NCBI RefSeq assembly: GCF_900232905.1
Contig: NZ_OCTQ01000002.1
Location: 186,001 to 250,000 of the forward strand
Length of the DNA: 64,000 bases
Direction of reading: 5' to 3'
Source: Miniphocaeibacter massiliensis
GTDB taxonomy: Bacteria > Bacillota > Clostridia > Tissierellales > Peptoniphilaceae
Each line of letters opens with the position of its first letter. Within the stretch, counting starts at the first letter, position 1. Under the pieces are notes generated by a model that ran no database searches, had not been told where the DNA came from, and was given only the letters and a program-made list of their open reading frames with translations. Below are positions 37,690 to 47,131 of the stretch, in pieces. The translations under genes and the position numbers were made by a program.

Positions 37690-38511
37690 TTATTTATTTT
37701 TTATTGCAAAAGCACCTTCATAATCTATTATTGTATCTCTTGGACATTTAACTATACACATGCCACAATTTATACAATCATCAGTATCTATATATGCTAA
37801 ATTATTTGTTACTGTAATAGCATTTACTGGGCATTCTTTTTCACATATTTTACATCCAATACATCCAACTTCACAATTTGATCTTACATCTTTACCCTTA
37901 TCTTGACTGTTACATAAAACATATACATCTTGATCGTAAGGAGTAAGTTCTATAAGATTTCTTGGACATATTCCTATACACATCTCACAAGCTGTACATT
38001 TTTCTCTATCTACCACAGCTACACCATCTAATATATGTATTGAATCAAACTGACAGACATCAACGCAAGTTCCACATCCTAAACAACCTGATGAACAAGC
38101 CTTGTTTCCCCCTTGTAAAGATGCATTTACTCTACAATCTCTAATTCCTGTATATTCAAACTTACTCTTAGCGCATTCTTCAGTACCCTTGCATTTTACA
38201 AAAGCTACTTTTTTTGCTGCAGCATCTCCTACTCTTCCTAAAAGTTCTGAAAGTCTTTCTGTTAAATCAGCTCCTCCTACAGGACAAGATGATAATGATG
38301 CATCGTCATTTATAATAGCAGCTGCTAAACCATCACATCCAGGAAAGCCACAAGCTCCACAATTAGCACCTGGTAATTCACCTCTAACCGCTTCAACCCT
38401 TTCATCAACTGGTACATAAAAAAACCTAGATGCAACATATAATATTATTGCAAATAAAATTCCTAAACCTCCTAGGACTGCTAATGCTATTAATATACTA
38501 TTTATATCCAT
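37690..38511 (-). CDS. rnfB: Rnf electron-transport complex subunit B
   Basis: Iron-sulfur subunit that takes electrons from ferredoxin. 273 aa: N-terminal hydrophobic helix, the CxxCxxxxC-type cluster NCGACGFPGCDG, then four further 4Fe-4S motifs: CLGCGTCVDVCQ, CTACEMCIGICP, CIGCKICEKECP and CINCGMCIVKCP. Last gene of rnfCDGEAB; the terminator follows directly. Confidence 0.97.
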   Translation of the reverse strand: MDINSILIALAVLGGLGILFAIILYVASRFFYVPVDERVEAVRGELPGANCGACGFPGCDGLAAAIINDDASLSSCPVGGADLTERLSELLGRVGDAAAKKVAFVKCKGTEECAKSKFEYTGIRDCRVNASLQGGNKACSSGCLGCGTCVDVCQFDSIHILDGVAVVDREKCTACEMCIGICPRNLIELTPYDQDVYVLCNSQDKGKDVRSNCEVGCIGCKICEKECPVNAITVTNNLAYIDTDDCINCGMCIVKCPRDTIIDYEGAFAIKNK

Positions 38512-38520
38512 ACTGTCCCC

Positions 38521-39108
38521 CTATTTTACTAAACCTGCAAATCCTAAGAATGACATCGCCATTAGTCCTATAGCTACTAAAGCTATTGGCACTCCTTTAA
38601 AAGATTTAGGCACATCTGCTAATTCTAACTTTTCCCTAATTGCCGCTAAAAATACAATTGCAATAAAGAAACCTATTGAAGCTCCTATAGCAGAAGCTAT
38701 CGTTTCAATTAAGGTATATTCTTTTTGTATATTAGCTATGGCTACTCCTAAAACTACACAGTTTGTCGTTATTAATGGCAAGAATACCCCTAGAGCACTA
38801 TATAATCCTGGTGTCATTTTTTTCAATACCATTTCTACAAATTGAACCAATGTAGCAATTACAAGTATGAATACAATTGTTTGTGTATATTCCAATCCCA
38901 GTTTATTAAGAATTAAATGCTGTATAAAATAAGTAACTATTGAAGCAATAGTTATAACAAAAGTAACAGCGGCTCCCATTCCTGTGGCAGTTTCAGTCTT
39001 AGTAGAAACTCCTATTAAAGGACAAATACCTAAAAATTGACCAAGTACAAAATTGTTAACAAATATATATAATATTAATATTTTAAAAACACTTGATAAT
39101 ATTTCCAT
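38521..39108 (-). CDS. rnfA: Rnf complex subunit A
   Basis: 195-aa integral membrane subunit with six helices, homologous to RnfE/NqrE. The N-terminal FVNNFVLGQFLGICPLIGVS and the mirrored helix pattern are diagnostic; the Cys in GICP and the Cys in TTNCVVLG ligate the intramembrane 2Fe-2S cluster. Between rnfE and rnfB. Confidence 0.97.
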   Translation of the reverse strand: MEILSSVFKILILYIFVNNFVLGQFLGICPLIGVSTKTETATGMGAAVTFVITIASIVTYFIQHLILNKLGLEYTQTIVFILVIATLVQFVEMVLKKMTPGLYSALGVFLPLITTNCVVLGVAIANIQKEYTLIETIASAIGASIGFFIAIVFLAAIREKLELADVPKSFKGVPIALVAIGLMAMSFLGFAGLVK

Positions 39109-39110
39109 TT

Positions 39111-39731
39111 CTATTCATCCTCCTCTTCTGCTTTTTTCTTTCTTTTATATAAAATGTAATTAAATGCTGCCAATATAAATCCTAAAAGAATAAATGAACC
39201 TGGTGCTTGTCCTATGATTCCTATAGGTTTTATTTTATCTCCACTAAGAAATTCAAATCCAAATATAGATCCTGCTCCTAAAACTTCCCTAAACAAAGCT
39301 AAAATAGTTATAACTAATGTATATCCTATACCATTTGCTACACCATCTACTATAGATTGTACTGGTCCAAATTTTGATGCAAATCCTTCAGCCCTAGCTA
39401 AAATTATACAGTTTACAACTATTAAAGGAATAAATATTCCCAGTTGAGCATATAACTCGGGCATATAAGCTTTTATTACTAAGTCTACAATTGTAACAAA
39501 TGTTGCTATTACAACTATATAACAAGGAATTCTAATATCATCAGGTATAAAATTTCTAAGTACTGAAATTACCAAATTAGATAATATTAGTACAAACATC
39601 AAAGATACTCCCATCCCTAGAGCATTTATAACTGAAGTACTAACTCCAAGTACTGAGCATAAACCTACTAATTGGATTAAAACTGGATTATTCCCTATAA
39701 TTCCATCTTTTAATATTTTTTTAAATCCCAT
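39111..39731 (-). CDS. rnfE: Rnf complex subunit E
   Basis: 206 aa from ATG 39731 (GGAGG six nt upstream; a longer frame lacks a site). Six membrane helices, paralogous to RnfA: LIQLVGLCSVLGVS and IVVNCIILARAEGFA hold the Cys pair of the shared iron-sulfur site. It ends with a charged KKKAEEEDE tail. Overlap-free with rnfG (10 nt) and rnfA. Confidence 0.96.
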   Translation of the reverse strand: MGFKKILKDGIIGNNPVLIQLVGLCSVLGVSTSVINALGMGVSLMFVLILSNLVISVLRNFIPDDIRIPCYIVVIATFVTIVDLVIKAYMPELYAQLGIFIPLIVVNCIILARAEGFASKFGPVQSIVDGVANGIGYTLVITILALFREVLGAGSIFGFEFLSGDKIKPIGIIGQAPGSFILLGFILAAFNYILYKRKKKAEEEDE

Positions 39732-39741
39732 AGTAATCCTC

Positions 39742-40338
39742 CTATTCTGCAATAGATGCTAATGCATCCACGGCACCATTAAGTCCATTTAATATTGCTG
39801 TTACAGATATAGTAGTTCCCGAAATAGCTTGTATTTCATTTTCTGAACTTGGATTAGTTGCAGATACCATTTCTTTATCCATGTTTTTTCCCACGACAGA
39901 ACCTATAAATGGCTCTTCTGTAACTTGACTACCAAATCCTTTTGTTTCTGAATGACTTAATACTTTATATCCTGTTATGTTATGGTCTTCTTTATTTACT
40001 CCTATTACAAAAGTAATATCTCCACCATATCCACCTTTTCCTATTGTTTTAAAAACATATCCTATTATATCTTCTCCAGAATATGCAAATACTATATCAT
40101 CAATATTAGTATTTGCCTCTTTTATTTTTTCTAGTTCTTCTTTTGTATCTACATCCATATCTCCTATAGATTTAAAAGAATCTGCGCCTTCAAATACAAC
40201 CTTTAAAGAGTCGGCATATTCTTTCTTAGCTCTTTCCTCAATAACAGGAGATGTAACACCGTTGACTAATGCTAGCAATACTGCTGCAATAGCTGTGATT
40301 ACAAATAATTTCACTGCTAAAACTATAGCATTTTTCAT
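39742..40338 (-). CDS. rnfG: Rnf complex subunit G
   Basis: 198-aa FMN-binding subunit: one N-terminal membrane helix (8-26), then an external FMN_bind domain. The flavinylation motif is SGTTIS (S173-S178, Thr176 the expected covalent site), a variation on SGATxxS/T. Motif HSETKGFGSQVTEEPF is typical. It overlaps the rnfD stop region by 1 nt. An ApbE flavin transferase is needed but none lies in this window. Confidence 0.95.
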   Translation of the reverse strand: MKNAIVLAVKLFVITAIAAVLLALVNGVTSPVIEERAKKEYADSLKVVFEGADSFKSIGDMDVDTKEELEKIKEANTNIDDIVFAYSGEDIIGYVFKTIGKGGYGGDITFVIGVNKEDHNITGYKVLSHSETKGFGSQVTEEPFIGSVVGKNMDKEMVSATNPSSENEIQAISGTTISVTAILNGLNGAVDALASIAE

Positions 40339-41303
40339 TATTTCTTACCTCCTCTACCATATGATTTAGGAGTAGTTAATTTATCTATCAAAGGAGTTGC
40401 AATATTCATTACTAGTATTGAATAAGACACTCCTTCTGGTAATGAACCGAATTTTCTAATGCACGCTGTAATAATACCACAACCAATGGCAAATATTATT
40501 TGTCCCTTTTTACTTACTGGAGCTGTTGCATAATCTGTAGCCATAAAGAAAGCTCCTAGTATTAAGCCTCCATATAAAACTTGGTTTAGTAATTCATTAG
40601 CAGGTATTCCTACTAAAAATAACATAACCACTGTTGTCAATATGTATAATAAAGGTATTCTTATTGAAATTACTTTTTTAAGCAATAAGTATCCTGCTCC
40701 TATCAATAGACAAACTGCTGATACTTCACCTATGGTACCTGGCATATTCCCTACAAATGCATCCATCAAGGTAACCTCGCCACCAGCTAAAGGTGTAGCT
40801 ACAGTTACCGCATCTACTCCAAGTTTTGCATGTGGAGCAGTAAAAGACCCCATTTCTAATGGCCATGATGCCATTATAGCTGCTCTACCTGCTAAAGCAG
40901 GATTCATAAAGTTACTACCTATTCCTCCAAATAATTGCTTTACTACTATAATTGCAAACAAACTTCCAAAGGCTACCATATATAATGGTATATTTACGGG
41001 TACATTATATGCTACTAAAATCCCCGTTACAACTGCTGATAAATCTGTAATAGTAACTGGTTTTTTTGTTATCTTTTGAAAAATTAATTCTGATAATACC
41101 GCTGTTATTACTGAAACTAATGTAACTATTAGAGCTCTAATTCCAAAGAAATAAAATGATGCAGCAAGAGCTGGTACTAAAGCAATAACAACATCCCTCA
41201 TTATTTTAGAGCTTGTATTAGCTGACCTAATATGTGGTGTTGCTGATACTGTCAGAATTTCATTCAATTTTGAATCATCTATTTTATTAATATTATTCTC
41301 CAC
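40338..41303 (-). CDS. rnfD: Rnf complex subunit D
   Basis: 321-aa membrane subunit (about nine helices) with covalent FMN. The flavin-attachment position is DAVTVATPLA (expected Thr170); the usual (S/T)GAT is here TVAT. Other family segments are GGIGSNFMNPALAGR and FFMATDYATAPVS. Second gene of rnfCDGEAB. Confidence 0.95.
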   Translation of the reverse strand: MENNINKIDDSKLNEILTVSATPHIRSANTSSKIMRDVVIALVPALAASFYFFGIRALIVTLVSVITAVLSELIFQKITKKPVTITDLSAVVTGILVAYNVPVNIPLYMVAFGSLFAIIVVKQLFGGIGSNFMNPALAGRAAIMASWPLEMGSFTAPHAKLGVDAVTVATPLAGGEVTLMDAFVGNMPGTIGEVSAVCLLIGAGYLLLKKVISIRIPLLYILTTVVMLFLVGIPANELLNQVLYGGLILGAFFMATDYATAPVSKKGQIIFAIGCGIITACIRKFGSLPEGVSYSILVMNIATPLIDKLTTPKSYGRGGKK

Positions 41304-41314
41304 AATATCCCTCC

Positions 41315-42637
41315 TTACTTTTTACTCTCTGTTGCGCGTAATTCTCTTTTTCCATGTCTTATTGACTCTACTAATGGTCTTTTAGAAGGACAAACATATG
41401 AACAAGATCCACATTCTATACAATCCATTACGTTTAATTTGTTTGCTTCTTCAAATAAATTATGAGATATATTTTGCTCCAAATATAATGGTAGCAATAA
41501 AGCAGGACAAACATCCACACATTTTCCACATTTAATACATGGACTTACAACTGGTGGTTTGGCCTCTTCTTTGTTCATAACTATAATTCCGCCATTAGCT
41601 TTTAAAGTAGGAGATTCTATTGTAAATTGTGCTTCTCCCATCATTGGACCACCAATTATAATTTTACCAGGTTCTTCTTTAAACCCTCCACAAAACTCTA
41701 AGATTTCTTTTATAGATGTCCCAACTTTTACTAATATATTCTTAGGATTAGCTATTGCTGATCCTGTAACTGTAACCACTTTTTCGTAAAGTGGCTTACC
41801 TAATACTACTGCATCATATATTGCTGCGGCAGTACTTGAATTTATTACTTGAACTCCTTCTTCAGTCGACCTTAATGAAGCGGGCATTTTCATATTTAAT
41901 ACTGAATCTATTAGCCTTCTTTGGTCACCTTGTGGATATTTTGTTTTTAGTACTTTTACATTTATATTGTCATAATTTTTAGATGCTTCTTTTACCTTAG
42001 ATATTGCTCCTGGCTTATTATCTTCAATTCCTATGTATCCATTTTTAGCTTCCATAGCTTTTAAAACAATATCCAATCCTATAACTACTTTTTCTGGATA
42101 TTCTTCCATAACTACTTGATCACCTGTTAAGTAAGGTTCACATTCAGCACCATTTACAATTACATGATTTATAGTATCTTTAGGATTTCTACTAATTTTT
42201 ACATGAGTAGGAAAACCTGCTCCTCCAAGACCTACTATACCTGCCTCTCTTACCCTTTTTACAATTTCTTCTGGTTTTAAGTTTTTGTAATCATCATTGT
42301 AAGATTTGAAACCTAGCTCTTCTTCTCCGTTTGATTCAATAACTAGTGCTTTTGTTTTTACACCACTAACTGTTATTATTTCTTCAATTCCTTTTACGAC
42401 ACCACTTACACTTGAATGAACTGGCGCAGTTATGGTAGCGTTTGCATCCCCCACTTTCTGACCGACCTTTACTTCTTCTCCAACCTTTACCAGTGGATCA
42501 CAAGGTGCACCAGTATGCTGATGTAAAGCTATTTTTACAAATTTTGGACTCGGTCCCTCTTCTATTTCACATTTATTGGTAAATTCTTTAAAATCATGCA
42601 TATGAATTCCACCTTTAAATGTTAACTCCTTATCCAT
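41315..42637 (-). CDS. rnfC: Rnf complex subunit C
   Basis: 440-aa peripheral subunit that reduces NAD+. It has the glycine-rich NADH/FMN motif GLGGAGFPTHVK, a SLBB domain, and two 4Fe-4S motifs CIKCGKCVDVCP and CIECGSCSYVCP. First gene of the operon; AGGTAGGGGTG precedes the ATG and tRNA-Leu ends only 28 nt before. The complex couples ferredoxin oxidation to ion pumping and NADH formation. Confidence 0.97.
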   Translation of the reverse strand: MDKELTFKGGIHMHDFKEFTNKCEIEEGPSPKFVKIALHQHTGAPCDPLVKVGEEVKVGQKVGDANATITAPVHSSVSGVVKGIEEIITVSGVKTKALVIESNGEEELGFKSYNDDYKNLKPEEIVKRVREAGIVGLGGAGFPTHVKISRNPKDTINHVIVNGAECEPYLTGDQVVMEEYPEKVVIGLDIVLKAMEAKNGYIGIEDNKPGAISKVKEASKNYDNINVKVLKTKYPQGDQRRLIDSVLNMKMPASLRSTEEGVQVINSSTAAAIYDAVVLGKPLYEKVVTVTGSAIANPKNILVKVGTSIKEILEFCGGFKEEPGKIIIGGPMMGEAQFTIESPTLKANGGIIVMNKEEAKPPVVSPCIKCGKCVDVCPALLLPLYLEQNISHNLFEEANKLNVMDCIECGSCSYVCPSKRPLVESIRHGKRELRATESKK

Positions 42638-42665
42638 AACACCCCTACCTTTCTCAATTGTATTT

Positions 42666-42751
42666 TGGTGCAGAGAAAGGGATTTGAACCCTCACGAGCT
42701 GTACTCACTACCCCCTCAAGATAGCGTGTCTACCAATTCCACCATCTCTGC
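42666..42751 (-). tRNA. tRNA-Leu (anticodon GAG)
   Basis: 86 nt with encoded CCA. Acceptor GCAGAGA pairs with TCTCTGC; anticodon stem CTATC/GGTAG encloses loop TTGAGGG, so anticodon GAG. A long variable arm (type II) is present as expected for Leu. T-arm loop GTTCAAATC. It lies 28 nt upstream of rnfC without a terminator between. Confidence 0.95.
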
Positions 42752-42786
42752 ATATCAATTTATATATTAAATTTGATATAACTAAT

Positions 42787-42795
42787 ATTATACCA
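42787..42795 (-). promoter_or_regulatory. Extended -10 of the tRNA-Leu promoter
   Basis: Minus-strand TGG-TATAAT (42795-42787), about 35 nt upstream of the tRNA; no good -35 seen. A 7-bp inverted repeat ATATCAA/TTGATAT (42752-42779) lies between it and the tRNA. Confidence 0.5.
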
Positions 42796-42802
42796 AAATT
42801 AA

Positions 42803-43444
42803 TTAAAATTCATAGATAAAACTCTTTATCTGCTTAAAATAATTTTTAAACCATCTAAGCGGAGATTTCTCCATTCCGTCTTCTAGAGTTTCCCCTTTAT
42901 AATACCTAGTATATACTTCGTATTGTTCATCTACTTTTACTACATAATTTTTAGCTTCTTTTATAGGTATATTTTCTAAACCTACACCATTCTTTCCTAC
43001 TATTCCGTCTTTTATCCAATTATCCACATTTCCCATACCTCCATTGTATGCAGCTATGGCTAAATCATTATCTTGAAAATGACTTATTAAGTATGAAAGA
43101 TAATATGTTCCAAGTTTTATATTTGTTTCAGGATCTTTTAAAATATCGTCTGAATAATCAACATCTATTTTTTCGGCCACCCATTTACCTGTATCTGGGA
43201 TTATTTGCATTAATCCAACTGCATTCATATGTGACTTTACATCTTCTTTAAAGTTACTTTCTACTTTTATTACTGACATAATTAACAAAGGATCAACATC
43301 ATATTCTTCAGAATATTTATTTACATAATTTGTATATTCTACTGGTCTTGTCACTGTACCATAAGATACTATAGCAAAACTAGTTAAAATACCCAATATA
43401 AATAAAACTAATATAAATATCAAAAATCTTTTAACTATCTTCAT
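42803..43444 (-). CDS. Lytic transglycosylase (SLT domain)
   Basis: 213-aa membrane-anchored wall hydrolase: hydrophobic anchor at residues 7-27, then a lysozyme-like SLT domain with the catalytic Glu in IKVESNF (E62) and the family motif AVGLMQIIPDTG, AAYNGGMGNVDNW. It cleaves glycan strands to 1,6-anhydro ends. It overlaps coaE by 14 nt, so it is translated with coaE and polA. Confidence 0.95.
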   Translation of the reverse strand: MKIVKRFLIFILVLFILGILTSFAIVSYGTVTRPVEYTNYVNKYSEEYDVDPLLIMSVIKVESNFKEDVKSHMNAVGLMQIIPDTGKWVAEKIDVDYSDDILKDPETNIKLGTYYLSYLISHFQDNDLAIAAYNGGMGNVDNWIKDGIVGKNGVGLENIPIKEAKNYVVKVDEQYEVYTRYYKGETLEDGMEKSPLRWFKNYFKQIKSFIYEF

Positions 43445-44045
43445 TTAACCTCTCCATCTTTAAAATTTCATTAACTTGCTTTTTTAAATTAACAAAATCA
43501 TAATTATTTTCTATTATATAATCTATACTTTTCTCAAAGCTCATTATATTCTTAATATTATACATTAAATGTTTAGCTTTTGCTCTAGAAATATCATTTC
43601 TTTTAATGAGTCTCTTAATCTGTATTTCCTCTTTCACATTTATAAATATAATTTTATAATTTGCTATATGCTTTTGTATTATTTTTTCTACCTTATAATA
43701 TAGAGGCAACTCTATGAAAATAATATCTTTATTACTGCTTTTTATTATTTCATATACCCTATCCATTACTAAAGGATGTACTTCACATTCTAACTTTTTT
43801 TTCTTTAATTCATCATTATATACAATGTCTCCTAGTTTTTTTCTATCTATTTTATTATCTTTAATAATTTCCTTGCCAAAGCAACTTGCTAATTTTTCTT
43901 GGACTTCTTTCTCTTCATATAGCAAATGAACTATTTTATCTGACTCTATTGTTAAAAATCCTTTTTCTTTTAAAATTTTAACTACTGAACTTTTCCCAGA
44001 AGCTATAGAACCTATTATAAAATAAATTTTCTTATTTTGAATCAT
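43431..44045 (-). CDS. coaE: Dephospho-CoA kinase
   Basis: Last step of CoA synthesis. 204 aa from ATG 44045, which overlaps the polA stop; an upstream in-frame start is less likely. P-loop GSIASGKSS (residues 12-20), and ISRAKAKHLM in the LID region. Commonly linked to polA and a lytic transglycosylase in Firmicutes. Confidence 0.95.
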   Translation of the reverse strand: MIQNKKIYFIIGSIASGKSSVVKILKEKGFLTIESDKIVHLLYEEKEVQEKLASCFGKEIIKDNKIDRKKLGDIVYNDELKKKKLECEVHPLVMDRVYEIIKSSNKDIIFIELPLYYKVEKIIQKHIANYKIIFINVKEEIQIKRLIKRNDISRAKAKHLMYNIKNIMSFEKSIDYIIENNYDFVNLKKQVNEILKMERLNEDS

Positions 44046-46677
44046 ACCAACTATTTCCCACATTTATATCCGCTCTTAATTCTACATTTAATTTAACAGC
44101 ATTTTCCATAGTGTTCTTTAATAGTTTTTCCACTTTTTCAACTTCATCATCAAAAGTTTCTATTATTAATTCATCGTGAACTTGTAGTATTAATTTTGAC
44201 TTAAATTTTTCTTCTTTTAATTTATTATAAACTTGTACCATAGCTATTTTTATAATATCTGCTGCTGACCCCTGTATTGGAGTATTTAGAGCAACTCTTT
44301 CACCAAAGCCTCTTATATTAAAATTTTTAGAATTTAATTCTGGAATGTACCTACGTCTATGCATTATTGTCTCAACATAACCCTGTTCTTTCCCTATTTC
44401 AACTATATCCTCCATATATTTTTTTATTCCTTTATAGGTATTAAGATAGTTTTCAATATATTCTTTTGCTTCTTTTCTTGTTATTTTCAAGTCTTGGGAA
44501 AGACTATAATCTCCTATACCATAAACTATTCCAAAGTTTACAGCTTTAGCATTTGAACGGTCTAACGAAGTTACTTTGTCAATGTCTACGTTAAAAACCT
44601 CTGAAGCTGTTTTAGTATGAATATCTATATTATCTTTAAATGCATTAAGCATTATCTCGTCATTTGCTAAATGTGCTAAAACTCTAAGTTCTATTTGTGA
44701 ATAATCTGCATCTACTAATTTTTTTCCTTCTCCTGCAACAAATGCCTTTCTTATTAATCTTCCCTCTTCTGTCTTAACAGGAATATTTTGTAAATTAGGA
44801 TCTATAGAACTTATTCTACCTGTAACTGCAATAGTCTGATTGAATGTAGAGTGTATTCTTCCATCTTCTCCTACTAATTTTAATAATCCTTCTATATATG
44901 TTGAATTTAATTTCTTAACAGTTCTATACCTTAAAATTCTTTCAATTATTTCGTGACTTCCTGTTAATTTATCAAGTACTTCTGCATCTGTAGAATATCC
45001 TGTCTTTGTTTTTTTAATTACTGGTAGATTTAATTTTTCAAATAAAATTTCTCCTAATTGTTTAGGACTATTAATGTTAAATTCTCCACCTGCATCTTTA
45101 TATATTAATTTTTCTAGCTCTTCTATTTCTTTGTCAAATTTAATGCCTAAATCTTTAAGGTATTCTTTATTAACACTAAACCCTTCAAACTCCATACTTG
45201 CAAGAACTTTAACTAATGGTAATTCAATTCCATAGTAAAGTTCATGCATTTCTCTTTCTTCTAATATATCTATTAATGATTTTCTCAAATCTTCCGTAAC
45301 AGACATATACATGGCTATATATTTCCCTAAAATCTCTTCTTCAACATCTAAGTAGTTTTTCTTTTTCTTTCCCTTTCCAAAAACTTCCTCACCTGAAATT
45401 AAATCTCTATTTAAATATATTTTTGCTGCTTTATCTATTTCGTATTTAGACTTTGAAGGGTCTATTAAATATTCAGCTATAGTTAAATCTTCATAAGGTG
45501 CTTTTATTTCTATTTCATTTAAAAAGGTATAGTAAAAGTCAGATTTAGAATCGTAACTTATTTTTGTAATACTGTCATTTTCAAACACTTCTTTAAAATC
45601 TTTTACTACATTTTTTTCTTTTAAATTAAATATGCTTACTTCATCTTCTCCTATAATTTTTATTGCCAAAATTTCTGGACTACTGTAAATATAATTATCA
45701 CCATTGTAAAAAATATGAAATACGAATCCTTCTTTACTACTTTTTATCTTTGAAATAATCTCGGAACTATCATTTTCAAATTTAAAATTAAAATTTTCTT
45801 CATATTCTATTTCTTCTAATGGAAGTTTTTTTATAAAAGAATTAAATTCTAACTTTTCAAATTTTTCTTTTAAATCATTAAATTCAGGGTCTTTTGTTTC
45901 ATATTTTTCAAGTTCTAAATCCATAGGTACATTTAAAAATATTGTTCCTAACTTTTTACTTAAATAAGCCAAAGTTTCATTTTCTTCTAATTTTTTCTTT
46001 AATGCTTTTCCTGAAACATTATCTATATTTTTATATACTTCTTCTATTGATCCATACCCTTTTATTAACTTTAAAGCTGTCTTTTCTCCAACACCTGGAA
46101 CACCTGGAATATTATCAGAGGCATCTCCCATTAATCCTTTAACATCTATTAATTGTTCAGGAGTAAGCTCATATTTTTCTTTAATTGCATCTAAATCGTA
46201 TATTTCAACTTCTGAAATTCCCTTTTTAGTTAATAAAACTTCTATATTATTATCAACTAACTGAAGATAATCTCTGTCTCCTGTTACTAAAAGAACTTCA
46301 TATCCTTCTTCTTCACCTTTTTTTGCTAAAGTACCTGCTATATCGTCCGCCTCATATCCATCTTGCTCTTCAAACACCACATTCATAGAATTTAAAATAT
46401 CTTTAAGAATTCCAAATTGACTACTTAGTTCTGAAGGTGCTTTATCTCTATTTCCTTTGTAAGCTTCATAGTCTTCATGTCTAAATGTAGGTGCAGATCT
46501 ATCAAAAACAACTACTATATTATCTGGTCCATATTGTTCTACCATTTTATAGTACATATTTAAAAATCCATAAACTCCATTTGTAAAAATACCATCTTTA
46601 GTAGTTAAATTTCTTATTGCATAAAAAGCTCTAAAAATCAAACTTGAACCATCTATAATCATAAATTTCTTTTTCAT
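44032..46677 (-). CDS. polA: DNA polymerase I
   Basis: 881 aa: N-terminal 5'-3' exonuclease (1-290, e.g. RDYLQLVDNN and GVPGVGEKTALKLI), a middle region without the Asp/Glu residues of a 3'-5' exonuclease, and the polymerase domain with DADYSQIEL near 655 (motif A), SNAKAVNFGIVYG (motif B) and QVHDELI (motif C). The proofreading domain is inactive as in other Firmicutes. Single promoter upstream. Confidence 0.97.
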   Translation of the reverse strand: MKKKFMIIDGSSLIFRAFYAIRNLTTKDGIFTNGVYGFLNMYYKMVEQYGPDNIVVVFDRSAPTFRHEDYEAYKGNRDKAPSELSSQFGILKDILNSMNVVFEEQDGYEADDIAGTLAKKGEEEGYEVLLVTGDRDYLQLVDNNIEVLLTKKGISEVEIYDLDAIKEKYELTPEQLIDVKGLMGDASDNIPGVPGVGEKTALKLIKGYGSIEEVYKNIDNVSGKALKKKLEENETLAYLSKKLGTIFLNVPMDLELEKYETKDPEFNDLKEKFEKLEFNSFIKKLPLEEIEYEENFNFKFENDSSEIISKIKSSKEGFVFHIFYNGDNYIYSSPEILAIKIIGEDEVSIFNLKEKNVVKDFKEVFENDSITKISYDSKSDFYYTFLNEIEIKAPYEDLTIAEYLIDPSKSKYEIDKAAKIYLNRDLISGEEVFGKGKKKKNYLDVEEEILGKYIAMYMSVTEDLRKSLIDILEEREMHELYYGIELPLVKVLASMEFEGFSVNKEYLKDLGIKFDKEIEELEKLIYKDAGGEFNINSPKQLGEILFEKLNLPVIKKTKTGYSTDAEVLDKLTGSHEIIERILRYRTVKKLNSTYIEGLLKLVGEDGRIHSTFNQTIAVTGRISSIDPNLQNIPVKTEEGRLIRKAFVAGEGKKLVDADYSQIELRVLAHLANDEIMLNAFKDNIDIHTKTASEVFNVDIDKVTSLDRSNAKAVNFGIVYGIGDYSLSQDLKITRKEAKEYIENYLNTYKGIKKYMEDIVEIGKEQGYVETIMHRRRYIPELNSKNFNIRGFGERVALNTPIQGSAADIIKIAMVQVYNKLKEEKFKSKLILQVHDELIIETFDDEVEKVEKLLKNTMENAVKLNVELRADINVGNSWYDSK

Positions 46678-46702
46678 GTTTCAATCCTCCATATAGAAGT
46701 AT

Positions 46703-46731
46703 ATTATATTATCAACTTTTGGTAAATGCAA
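46703..46731 (-). promoter_or_regulatory. Promoter of polA
   Basis: Minus-strand TTGCAT (46731-46726), 17-nt spacer, TATAAT (46708-46703), about 25 nt before the ATG region with ATGGAGG as ribosome site. Confidence 0.75.
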
Positions 46732-46784
46732 AGCCTATTTTATAAAACTAACTGTAACTACGGATAGATTTGTTTACTTAAAAA

Positions 46785-46793
46785 TGCTATAAT
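46785..46793 (+). promoter_or_regulatory. Extended -10 promoter of ssrA
   Basis: TGC-TATAAT at 46785-46793, ending 12 nt before the predicted mature 5' end of tmRNA. No strong -35. Divergent from the polA promoter. Confidence 0.6.
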
Positions 46794-46896
46794 TAATAAC
46801 GTATGGGGATGATATTGGTTTCGACGGGGATACTGAATTTAGAATAGCGAGCCGTTTTCGTCTATAAACGTAAAAAAAGGACAAATAAATATAAAC

Positions 46897-46929
46897 GCTG
46901 AAGATAGAAATTTAGCATTAGCTGCTTAA
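46897..46929 (+). CDS. tmRNA proteolysis tag reading frame
   Basis: Ten codons, AEDRNLALAA, then TAA and TAG. The ALAA end is the ClpXP-type degradation signal. Resume codon taken as GCT, preceded by ATAAAC; the exact resume codon is inferred by analogy with other tmRNAs. Confidence 0.8.
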   Translation, partial: AEDRNLALAA

Positions 46930-47131
46930 TAGCAGCCTAATAGTCAATTTAAGCTTTCTCGCAACTTAAATCTGACTTCATAATTAGCGAGACACTTAAC
47001 TGAGAACGCTTCAACTCAGTTATAGTATTAAGAAGCTACTTGATATATCAATTTGTTAGTTGTTTGATATTGATGGAAATTTAATGCAACTAACTGCGCT
47101 CGGAGAGATTCTTTTGGATGTATTTTCGGAC

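Noticed and set aside
44032-46677. PolA as a proofreading enzyme
   Set aside because: The middle domain lacks the acidic residues of a 3'-5' exonuclease, as in other Firmicutes.
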